Below are positions 1 to 5,072 of a DNA stretch of 5,072 nucleotides, in pieces. Below the pieces are notes generated by a model that worked only from the letters and a program-made list of their open reading frames with translations, was not told the origin of the DNA and did not search any database. A program made the position numbers and the translations under genes. Origin of the DNA: Lichenicola sp964249735 (GTDB lineage Bacteria > Pseudomonadota > Alphaproteobacteria > Acetobacterales > Acetobacteraceae); NCBI GenBank assembly GCA_964249735.1, contig CAXUDP010000163.1:1-5072 (forward strand), in the 5' to 3' direction. Numbering within the stretch: the first letter of the stretch is position 1; each line of letters starts with the position of its first letter.

Positions 1-332
1 TGCACCGGGAACTCGATGGCGATGCCGCCCGCCTCGCGTATGCCCTCGCGCAGGCGCTCCGCCAGCACGATGTGGTGCCGGTTGCAGGGCGACAGGTCGG
101 AGCCGGTCTGGGCGATGCCGATGATCGGTCGCTCCGACTGCAGCTCGCGCTGCGACAGCCCGAAGTTCATGTAGCGCTCAAGGTAGAGCGCGGTCATGTC
201 CGGGTTGTGCGGGTTGTCGAACCAGGCACGCGAGCGCAGGCGCGAGCGGCCGCGGTCGTGCGGCTGGCCTTGTTCCTCGACCGCGTGCTGCGGGGACAGG
301 CCGTCGGTGTCGATCGGTGGGGTGTCGGGCAT
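1..332 (-). CDS. IlvD/Edd family sugar-acid dehydratase, XylD-like (N-terminal fragment, cut by the window edge)
   Basis: The first 110 residues of a dehydratase that continues past the left edge. Family members use an Fe-S cluster to remove water from aldonates or dihydroxy-acids, giving 2-keto-3-deoxy acids. Visible are the stretch RSRAWFDNPHNPDMTALYLE (residues 34-53) and the block PIIGIAQTGSDLSPCNRHH (69-87). In the latter, Cys83 matches the first cluster-binding cysteine of the family (SPCN). From memory, this N-terminus resembles Caulobacter-type D-xylonate dehydratase (XylD) more than biosynthetic IlvD or Edd. The exact substrate (xylonate, arabinonate, galactonate) cannot be read from a fragment. 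The ATG at 332-330 lies 4 bases after the galM stop, with a weak GAAG-type ribosome site inside the end of galM, so translation is probably coupled and the two genes share a transcript. The remaining family cysteines and the C-terminal domain lie outside the window. Confidence 0.9.
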   Translation of the reverse strand, partial: MPDTPPIDTDGLSPQHAVEEQGQPHDRGRSRLRSRAWFDNPHNPDMTALYLERYMNFGLSQRELQSERPIIGIAQTGSDLSPCNRHHIVLAERLREGIREAGGIAIEFPV

Positions 333-336
333 CGCT

Positions 337-1443
337 TCAGTTCTGGCTGGTGGTGAAGCGCCAGACCGTGCGGGAGCGGAAGGTCTGGCCGGGATCGAGT
401 CGGGTGGAAGGGAAGGTGGGGTGGTTGGGTGTGTCCGGGAAGTGCTGGGTCTCGAAGCACAGCCCGTCGCCCTGTCGATACAGCAGCCCGGCCTTGCCGG
501 TGCGGGTGCCGTCCAGGAAGTTGCCGGAATAGAACTGCACCCCCGGCTCGGTGGTGCCGATCTCCAGCACCCGCCCCGACACCGGGTCCTCCACGCGCAC
601 CGCCGGACGCGGCTCGGCGGTGACGCCGCCGCGCAGCACGTAGGTGTGGTCGTAGCCGCGCCCGAGCACGAGCTGCGGCTCGGCGCCGTCACGGACCCGC
701 GCCCCGACCGCGACCGGCGCGGTGAAGTCCATCGCGCTGCCGGCGACCGGCCGGATCTCGCCGGTCGGGATCATGGTGTCGTCCACCGGGATGAACGCGT
801 CGGCCTCCATCGTGACCAGGTGGTCCAGGGCGCTGCGCCCGCTGCCTTCGCCGCAAAGGTTGAAATAGCTGTGGTTGGTGAGGTTCACGACCGTGGGCGC
901 GTCGGTGGTGGCGGCGTAGTCGAGCGTCAGGGTGTCGTCCTCGCCCAGCGTCCAGCCGGCGTGGGCCTCCACACGGCCGGGAAAGCCCTCCTCGCCGTCC
1001 GGGCTGACCCTGCGGAAGGAAACGTGGGCCGGCTCGCCCGGGCCGGACAGCGTTCCGACCTCCCACGCGCGCTGGTCGAAGCCGTGCACCCCGCCATGCA
1101 GCGCGTTCGGCCCGTCTGTCGCCGGCACCTGCACCGTGCGGCCGTCTAGCACGAAGCGGCCGCCGGCGATGCGGTTGCCGTAGCGGCCGATGGTGGCTCC
1201 GAAAAACTCCGGATGATCGACGTAGTCGGCGAGCGTGGCGTAGCCCAGCACCACGTCCGCCAGCCGGCCGTGCCGGTCCGGCACGTGCAGCGACTGCAGC
1301 GCGGCGCCGAAGCCGATCAGCCGTGCCGCCATGCCGTTGCGGTTGCGCAGCACCACCGCCTCGACCGCCGTGCCGTCGGGAAGGCTTCCGAACCCTTCCC
1401 TGCTGGCACCCGCGTCCCCCGATCCGCCGTCGATCCCGTCCAT
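337..1443 (-). CDS. galM: Aldose 1-epimerase (mutarotase) GalM
   Basis: Cytoplasmic mutarotase that interconverts alpha and beta anomers of aldoses such as galactose, glucose, xylose or arabinose. At 368 residues it is close to usual family length. Motifs appear in order: GRYGNRIAGGRF (86-97) with the substrate-binding Arg91; LHGGVHGFD (115-123) with His116; NLTNHSYFNL (187-196) with His191, the expected general acid; GYDHTYVL (263-270) with Asp265; and CFETQHFPD (329-337) with Glu331, the expected general base. No signal peptide is seen. The ATG at 1443 is chosen over an upstream in-frame TTG at 1503, because that TTG falls inside the predicted -35 element. Its ribosome site is weak (GGATGGG-like). 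It is the first gene of an operon with the XylD-like dehydratase, which suggests the real substrate is a pentose or other aldose entering an oxidative pathway rather than galactose in the Leloir route. Substrate is inferred from context only. Confidence 0.93.
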   Translation of the reverse strand: MDGIDGGSGDAGASREGFGSLPDGTAVEAVVLRNRNGMAARLIGFGAALQSLHVPDRHGRLADVVLGYATLADYVDHPEFFGATIGRYGNRIAGGRFVLDGRTVQVPATDGPNALHGGVHGFDQRAWEVGTLSGPGEPAHVSFRRVSPDGEEGFPGRVEAHAGWTLGEDDTLTLDYAATTDAPTVVNLTNHSYFNLCGEGSGRSALDHLVTMEADAFIPVDDTMIPTGEIRPVAGSAMDFTAPVAVGARVRDGAEPQLVLGRGYDHTYVLRGGVTAEPRPAVRVEDPVSGRVLEIGTTEPGVQFYSGNFLDGTRTGKAGLLYRQGDGLCFETQHFPDTPNHPTFPSTRLDPGQTFRSRTVWRFTTSQN

Positions 1444-1473
1444 CCACCCATCCAGCCCGTGAAAATTACTCAG

Positions 1474-1503
1474 ACAATACGGTGCCCGCCCGGCGCCTGG
1501 CAA
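1474..1503 (-). promoter_or_regulatory. Predicted sigma-70 promoter of the galM-dehydratase operon
   Basis: On the minus strand, TTGCCA (1503-1498, 5 of 6 matches to the -35 consensus) is followed by an 18-base spacer and TATTGT (1479-1474, 4 of 6 matches to the -10 consensus). Transcription would begin near the A at 1467, leaving a leader of about 24 bases before the galM ATG. The site sits in the 113-base divergent gap (1444-1556), whose only A/T-rich patch is around 1461-1480. I found no clear operator dyad and no good promoter for the opposite gene in this gap. This is a pattern match only. Confidence 0.45.
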
Positions 1504-1545
1504 CCCGTCCGACGCTTCCGCCGTTACTCCAGGTTGCAGCGTATC

Positions 1546-1550
1546 AGGGA
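1546..1550 (+). promoter_or_regulatory. Ribosome binding site of the disulfide oxidoreductase
   Basis: AGGGA lies 6 bases before the ATG at 1557. It supports that start over the longer open frame extending back to 1323, whose extra residues are compositionally odd and would overlap galM on the opposite strand. Confidence 0.6.
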
Positions 1551-1556
1551 TGGGTC

Positions 1557-2924
1557 ATGGATTTCGACACCGCGATCATCGGCGGCGGCCAGGCCGGGGT
1601 GCCCCTGTCGCAGGCGCTGGCCGGGAAGGGACAGCGTGTGGCGCTGATCGAGCGGGTCCATCTCGGCGGCTCCTGCGTCAACTTCGGCTGCACGCCGAGC
1701 AAGGCGCTGATCGCTTCCGCCGCCATCGCCCATCATGCGCGGGAGGCGCGCCGCTGGGGCATCGGCGTCACCGGGGTGACGGCGGACTTCAAGGCGGTGA
1801 TGGACCGGGCACGCGGCTTCGTGTCCGACGCGGTCCGCTCGCTCGACGAAAGCTTCGCCGGCGGGTCCGGCCCGTCGCTGATCCGCGCCCACGCCCGGCT
1901 GGACGGTGCCGCGCAGGGGTGGTTCCGGATCGACGCCGGCGGCCAGGCCGTGCGCGCCCGCAACGTCGTGCTCGACACCGGGACCCGCTCGCTGATGCCC
2001 GACATCGACGGCCTCGGCGACGTGCCGCTGATCACGGCGGAGAACTGGATCGACCTCGACGCGCTGCCGCAGCGCCTGGTCATGATCGGCGGCAGCTACC
2101 TGGCGCTGGAGTTCGGCCAGGCCTTCGCCCGGCTGGGCGCGGAGGTGGTGGTGCTGCAGGGCGGCGACCGCCTGGCCGAGCGCGAGGATCCGGAGGTGTC
2201 GGAGGCGATCCGCGCCTTTTTGTCGGCGGAAGGCCTCGACATCCGCCTCGGCGCCCGGATCGAGCGCGTCGAGCGGACCGGGCAGGGGGTCCGGGTGCAC
2301 ACGGACCGCGGCACGATCGACGGCACCCACCTGTTCGTCGCCACCGGACGGCGGCCGAACACCGACGATCTCGGCCTGGACACCGTGGGGGTCGAGACCA
2401 GCGAACACGGCATCGTGGCGGTGGACGAGCGGCTGTCGAGCAGCGTGCCGGGCATCTGGGCGGCGGGCGACATACGCGGCGGCCCGGCCTTCACCCACAC
2501 AGCCTATGCCGACTACGGCGTGCTGCAGGACCAGCTCGCCGGCAGCCGGACACGCACCACGAAGCGGATCGTGCCCTACGCGATGTTCCTGGAGCCGGAA
2601 CTCGGCCGCGTCGGCATGACCGAGGCCGACGCGCGCAAGGCCGGCCACAGGGTGCGGATCGGCCGCAAGGACATGGACACCAGCGGCAAGGCGCGCGAGG
2701 TCGGCCAGACCACCGGCTTCATCAAGGTGGTGATCGACGCCGACACCGACCTCGTCCTGGGCGCCGCCTGCCTGTGCCACAACGGCTCGGAGGTGGTGCA
2801 CGCCTTCATCGCGCTGATGAACGCAGGCGCCACGGCACGGACCATGATCGCGTCCGTAGTCATCCACCCGACCATCGGCGAGGCGGCGAAGAACGCGGTG
2901 GTGGCGGCGTATGAAGGCGGGTAA
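1557..2924 (+). CDS. FAD-dependent pyridine nucleotide-disulfide oxidoreductase (RclA / mercuric reductase-like, class I)
   Basis: A 455-residue cytoplasmic flavoenzyme expected to pass electrons from NAD(P)H through FAD to a redox-active disulfide and then to an unknown acceptor. Domains in order: the FAD-binding Rossmann motif IIGGGQAGVPLSQALAGKG (7-25); the redox pair in GGSCVNFGCTPSKAL (37-51), Cys40 and Cys45; the NAD(P)-binding segment IGGSYLALEFG (177-187); ATGRRPNTD (262-270); the second FAD contact GIWAAGDIRGG (299-309) with Asp305; and a dimerisation domain ending in HPTIGE, giving the His437/Glu442 dyad. That dyad is typical of glutathione reductase and lipoamide dehydrogenase relatives. 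Annotation pipelines often name such proteins mercuric reductase, but it lacks the N-terminal heavy-metal domain and the C-terminal Cys-Cys of MerA. Gln201, at the end of the second NAD(P)-domain strand, replaces the Glu usual in NAD-specific lipoamide dehydrogenase, so cofactor preference is open. It is transcribed divergently from galM, with no mer or 2-oxoacid dehydrogenase genes nearby. Confidence 0.92.
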   Translation: MDFDTAIIGGGQAGVPLSQALAGKGQRVALIERVHLGGSCVNFGCTPSKALIASAAIAHHAREARRWGIGVTGVTADFKAVMDRARGFVSDAVRSLDESFAGGSGPSLIRAHARLDGAAQGWFRIDAGGQAVRARNVVLDTGTRSLMPDIDGLGDVPLITAENWIDLDALPQRLVMIGGSYLALEFGQAFARLGAEVVVLQGGDRLAEREDPEVSEAIRAFLSAEGLDIRLGARIERVERTGQGVRVHTDRGTIDGTHLFVATGRRPNTDDLGLDTVGVETSEHGIVAVDERLSSSVPGIWAAGDIRGGPAFTHTAYADYGVLQDQLAGSRTRTTKRIVPYAMFLEPELGRVGMTEADARKAGHRVRIGRKDMDTSGKAREVGQTTGFIKVVIDADTDLVLGAACLCHNGSEVVHAFIALMNAGATARTMIASVVIHPTIGEAAKNAVVAAYEGG

Positions 2925-2939
2925 GGCGGCCACGGCCGG

Positions 2940-4109
2940 CTAGATCGCGGCTGCCCGCGTCGTCCGGGTGCTGGCGCCGAGGCGCACGCGCAGCCAGCGA
3001 TCAGCCGGCAGCGACAGGAACCGGTCCACCATTCGTCCGAGCACCCACGACAGCAGGAGTGCCGGGATGAACCAGAGCCAGCCGGTGCGCATGTCCCCGC
3101 CTGCCAAGTGGAACAGGGCGACCAGCGGGAACACCACGAACATGTGGGTCAGGTAGATCTCATAGCTCATCAGGCCGAACGAGCGGAGCCAGGCGGTGCC
3201 ACGAGCCGCACTGCGCCGGCCCCATCCCCACTGGAAGGCGATCAGCAGCAGGGCGCAGCCGCCAGCCAGCAGCAGCATCGTTGCGGTGCCGAGCACCCGC
3301 CAGACGATGCGCTCCTGGAGAAGGGTGACCAGCAACGCGAGCGTGCCGGACCAGCCAAGCAGCGCAACCGCGGCGGGACGAGGCGCCGGACGCCCTGCAG
3401 CCCACAGCGCGGCGCACACCCCGATGGCGATCGCCGACATCCCTGGCAGGTAGGCCTTCTCCCTCCAGATCTCGGATGCGGTGGAATCGATCTTCAGCGT
3501 CAGCGGCAGGGACAACGCCAGTGCCGCGAACAGGACGACGCGGAGCCGCGGGACGCGGCCTAAACAAAGGCAGGCGACTGGAAAGCCGAGATAGAACACT
3601 TCCTCGATCGAGAGCGACCACAGCACGTCCCAGCCACCCGGCAGGTAGCCGGTCCGGCCTTCGTACCACTTCAGGTGCAGCGCCAGCACGGAGATGATGG
3701 CGCGCGGCAGCGACTGGTCCTGCCGCGTGATGACGTAGTTCGACACCCCCGCGAGATCGAGCAGCGAGAGCACGGCGACGAGCACCAGAAGGCAGGGTGC
3801 GATGCGGGCCATGCGCCGGCCATAGAACGCTCGTGCATCCAGTGCCGAAAGGGTGCCCCAGCGCCGGATCGCGCGACCAGTGACGAGGAAGCCCGAGATG
3901 ACGAAGAACAGGAACACCGCCTCGTAGCCACTCGAGCCGAGGGTGAGCAGGAGCGATTTCGGCAGGATCGCGGCGAGGCCGGTCCCCGCCAGCGGAATAC
4001 GCAGCGCCATGTGATGGATGACCACGAGCAGGACCGACAGCCCGCGGACGAGATCTATCCCGGGATTGCGCCCACCGAGCTGGTTGTTTCCGAGGCTGGA
4101 GGCGGGCAT
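2940..4109 (-). CDS. Acyltransferase 3 family membrane protein (OafA/YrhL-like)
   Basis: A 389-residue integral membrane protein with roughly ten hydrophobic segments across residues 24-360. Members move acyl groups, often acetyl or succinyl, onto surface polysaccharides, lipids or secreted molecules. Family marks: GIDLVRGLSVLLVVIHH (17-33) with Arg22 and His32/His33, the proposed catalytic region; FFVISGFLVTG (68-78); FYGRRMARIAP (95-105) with its arginine cluster; LWSLSIEEVFYL (163-174); and SYEIYLTH (315-322). There is no C-terminal SGNH esterase domain, so it is the short form. The ATG at 4109 is preferred over an in-frame ATG at 4199, because GGAAGG sits 8 bases before the former and nothing purine-rich precedes the latter. 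It stands alone: no glycosyltransferase or polysaccharide gene is adjacent, so the acceptor is unknown. By eye it is slightly less GC-rich than the sugar operon. Its end converges with the oxidoreductase across 15 bases. Confidence 0.9.
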   Translation of the reverse strand: MPASSLGNNQLGGRNPGIDLVRGLSVLLVVIHHMALRIPLAGTGLAAILPKSLLLTLGSSGYEAVFLFFVISGFLVTGRAIRRWGTLSALDARAFYGRRMARIAPCLLVLVAVLSLLDLAGVSNYVITRQDQSLPRAIISVLALHLKWYEGRTGYLPGGWDVLWSLSIEEVFYLGFPVACLCLGRVPRLRVVLFAALALSLPLTLKIDSTASEIWREKAYLPGMSAIAIGVCAALWAAGRPAPRPAAVALLGWSGTLALLVTLLQERIVWRVLGTATMLLLAGGCALLLIAFQWGWGRRSAARGTAWLRSFGLMSYEIYLTHMFVVFPLVALFHLAGGDMRTGWLWFIPALLLSWVLGRMVDRFLSLPADRWLRVRLGASTRTTRAAAI

Positions 4110-4117
4110 GGCGGAAA

Positions 4118-4123
4118 CCTTCC
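4118..4123 (-). promoter_or_regulatory. Ribosome binding site that sets the acyltransferase start
   Basis: GGAAGG on the minus strand (4123-4118) lies 8 bases before the ATG at 4109. The longer in-frame ATG at 4199 is preceded by pyrimidine-rich sequence (TGATCTTTTCCGC), so the 30 extra residues are probably untranslated leader. Confidence 0.65.
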
Positions 4124-4279
4124 GGCTCAGGCGTCGCAGCGTCCAGCCGGGCAGATGTCCATGGCTATGACAGCCGCCTTGCTCGCCGATCGAGTGCATG
4201 CGCGGCAGCGGAAAAGATCATGGGCCGGACCCCGGATCGGAAGACTTGGTGACAAGCAGCGTTCGACCTTTGCCGGACA

Positions 4280-4298
4280 AGCCGTCGACCCGACAGCC
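4280..4298 (-). terminator. Possible hairpin terminator after the ABM-DUF4174 operon
   Basis: On the minus strand, GGCTGTCG (4298-4291), loop GGT and CGACGGCT (4287-4280) form an 8-base stem with two wobble pairs. It starts 12 bases after the DUF4174 stop. Only a short TTGT follows, so it is a weak intrinsic terminator at best. The rest of the 4110-4310 gap shows no gene and no convincing promoter for the acyltransferase. Confidence 0.3.
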
Positions 4299-4310
4299 GG
4301 CGCACATGCA

Positions 4311-4748
4311 TCAGGACGGCTTCTGGCGCCGCATCTCCGCCTGCCGCATCGGCATGGCGTCGATGGTGTCGAACAAGGCCTTCGCAGTCAGCGGCTCGGC
4401 GCTGCGAAACTTGACGCCGCCGTCCTTGCCGATCAGCAGCACTGCGAACGCGTCAGGCGCGACGTCGTAACGTCGGCGCAGGCGCTGCTGGTCCGTGACC
4501 GATGGCTCGACCAGCACCAAGTCCCGCTCCGCCGTGCCGGCACGGTCGGCTGCCAGGATCCGCGCCTGCTCCGCCATCCGCGTGTCATCCGTTGCCGTCA
4601 GCACCAGCAACACGCGCGACCGGCCAGCGTAGGCCGCCGGGTCGTCCGCCTCCGCAGCGCGCCCGTCACCACTCACGAGTGGCCACAGCAAGACGGACAG
4701 GAGCGCGATCCGGCAGCAGGAGTGCCGGCCGGTCCACCTGCCGCTCAC
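4311..4748 (-). CDS. DUF4174 domain-containing protein, probably secreted to the periplasm
   Basis: A 145-residue protein of unknown function. Residues 1-32 look like a signal peptide: Arg4, Arg8 and Arg13, then a hydrophobic core IALLSVLLWPLV (14-25), then a likely cut near GRAA|EAD. The mature part carries the DUF4174 pattern: SRVLLVLTATDD (44-55), ERDLVLVEPSVTD (74-86), LRRRYDVAPDAFAVLLIGKDGG (90-111) and the distinctive IDAMPMRQAEMRRQ (129-142). The beta-strand then IGKDGGVK layout recalls a thioredoxin-like fold, but the mature part has no cysteine (both, Cys11 and Cys12, lie in the signal region), so a redox role like thioredoxin's is unlikely. The start is GTG at 4748. It overlaps the stop of the upstream ABM gene as GTGA, indicating coupled translation. 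No further GTG or ATG gives a better secreted form. Confidence 0.82.
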   Translation of the reverse strand: MSGRWTGRHSCCRIALLSVLLWPLVSGDGRAAEADDPAAYAGRSRVLLVLTATDDTRMAEQARILAADRAGTAERDLVLVEPSVTDQQRLRRRYDVAPDAFAVLLIGKDGGVKFRSAEPLTAKALFDTIDAMPMRQAEMRRQKPS

Positions 4749-5050
4749 CCCGACCGGCGTGTCAGGAACCGGACCTGCTTCTGTGTGACCTCCAGCCGCT
4801 TCACGCCGTCCGCAAACGTTGCGTAATGCGGCGTCTGCAGGTGGGCGTCGAACGCCGCCTTGTCGTCATACACCTCGTAGAGCACCACCGCGTCCGGCGC
4901 GTCGTCGATCGTCAGCGCGTCGAACTGTCGGCATCCCGGCTCGTCGCGCACCGAGGAGGTGCTGTCGTAGCGGCACAGCTCCAGGAACTCCTCCCGGCTC
5001 GCCGCTGGCACCTCGAACTCCGCGATGATGACGTAGGGTCCGTCGGCCAT
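4745..5050 (-). CDS. Antibiotic biosynthesis monooxygenase (ABM) domain protein, YgiN/LsrG-like
   Basis: A 101-residue single-domain protein of the dimeric alpha/beta-barrel superfamily. Relatives act as quinol monooxygenases, as LsrG-type AI-2 isomerases, or have no known substrate. Seen: an opening beta-strand YVIIAEFEV (6-14); the helix ASREEFLELCRYDSTSSVRD (17-36); EPGCRQFDALTIDD (37-50); and the hallmark YEVYDDKAAFDAHLQTPHYATF (58-79) with His70 and His75. Length is normal for a one-domain member and no cofactor-binding motif is visible, as expected for the family. There is no signal peptide, so it is probably cytoplasmic, unlike its secreted partner encoded immediately downstream. The start ATG at 5050 has a strong ribosome site. 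Upstream context lies outside the window, so it may not be the first gene of the operon. Family call is firm; substrate unknown. Confidence 0.9.
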   Translation of the reverse strand: MADGPYVIIAEFEVPAASREEFLELCRYDSTSSVRDEPGCRQFDALTIDDAPDAVVLYEVYDDKAAFDAHLQTPHYATFADGVKRLEVTQKQVRFLTRRSG

Positions 5051-5057
5051 GCCTGCA

Positions 5058-5066
5058 TTCCTCCCT
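5058..5066 (-). promoter_or_regulatory. Strong ribosome binding site of the ABM gene
   Basis: AGGGAGGAA on the minus strand (5066-5058) contains a GGAGG core whose last base is 9 bases before the ATG at 5050. An out-of-frame ATG at 5058-5056 overlaps the end of this site and is not expected to be used. Confidence 0.65.
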
Positions 5067-5072
5067 GCGTTC

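Noticed and set aside
196..1149. A 317-codon open frame on the plus strand opposite galM and the dehydratase
   Set aside because: It spans the junction of two well-supported minus-strand genes, has Arg/Gly/Val-rich low-information sequence and no family motif.
1323..1556. A 78-residue N-terminal extension of the disulfide oxidoreductase
   Set aside because: It is Pro/Arg/Cys-rich, overlaps galM and its promoter, and has no family similarity. The start at 1557 has a ribosome site and begins directly with the FAD-binding strand.
1557..2924. Annotation as true mercuric reductase (merA)
   Set aside because: No N-terminal heavy-metal domain, no C-terminal Cys-Cys pair, an HPT...E dyad instead, and no merR, merT or merP nearby.
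1524..2933. A 469-codon open frame on the minus strand opposite the disulfide oxidoreductase
   Set aside because: It mirrors the real gene codon for codon in GC-rich DNA. Its translation is rich in Ala, Arg, His, Asp and Gly with no recognisable domain, while the plus strand carries all the flavoenzyme motifs.
4110..4310. A promoter for the acyltransferase in the upstream gap
   Set aside because: A TTGTCA at 4255-4250 (minus strand) looks like a -35 box, but the sequence 17-18 bases downstream (GGGTCC) is no -10 element. Other pairs were no better.
3675..4826. A 383-codon plus-strand open frame across the acyltransferase, the gap and the DUF4174 gene
   Set aside because: It runs antisense through two supported genes and an intergenic gap. 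Its composition (Arg, Gln, Ala, Asp, His) is typical of antisense shadow in GC-rich DNA.
1..5072. CRISPR array, transposon ends, tRNA genes, tandem repeats or phage genes
   Set aside because: I looked on both strands and saw no repeated units, terminal inverted repeats, transposase motifs or tRNA-like folds. Coding density is ordinary.

Overview
This 5.1 kb stretch of GC-rich bacterial chromosome most likely comes from an alphaproteobacterium. That is inferred from the XylD-type sugar-acid dehydratase, the DUF4174 protein and the heavily G/C-ending codons. A Rhodospirillales/Acetobacteraceae-like host would fit, but nothing here fixes the taxon. The window holds six protein-coding genes, one cut by the left edge. 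No RNA gene, transposase, CRISPR array or tandem repeat was found.

Left part (1-1503, minus strand): a sugar-catabolic operon reads towards the left edge. Aldose 1-epimerase (galM) comes first, and after a 4-base gap follows an IlvD/Edd dehydratase whose N-terminus resembles Caulobacter-type D-xylonate dehydratase. A plausible sigma-70 promoter (-35 TTGCCA, 18-base spacer, -10 TATTGT) precedes galM and argues for the shorter of its two possible starts. Together the two genes suggest oxidative, non-phosphorylating pentose or aldose breakdown (Weimberg-like): mutarotation, oxidation to the aldonate by enzymes not in the window, then dehydration.

Middle (1557-2924, plus strand): a divergently transcribed FAD/NAD(P)-dependent disulfide oxidoreductase of the RclA/'mercuric reductase-like' type. 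It has a CxxxxC redox pair and a C-terminal His-Pro-Thr...Glu dyad, which indicates a thiol/disulfide or quinone-type reductase rather than true MerA. It ends 15 bases from the end of a convergent gene.

Right part (2940-5050, minus strand): an orphan multi-pass acyltransferase-3 (OafA-like) membrane protein with a strong ribosome binding site. Upstream of it is a two-gene operon: a small antibiotic-biosynthesis-monooxygenase (ABM) domain protein overlaps by GTGA a secreted DUF4174 protein. A possible hairpin terminator lies after the DUF4174 gene.

Overall this is a fairly ordinary chromosomal region. I see no convincing evidence of a new defence, mobile or biosynthetic system. The points most worth a second look are the galM/XylD-type pairing beside an orphan disulfide reductase, and the coupled ABM-DUF4174 pair.
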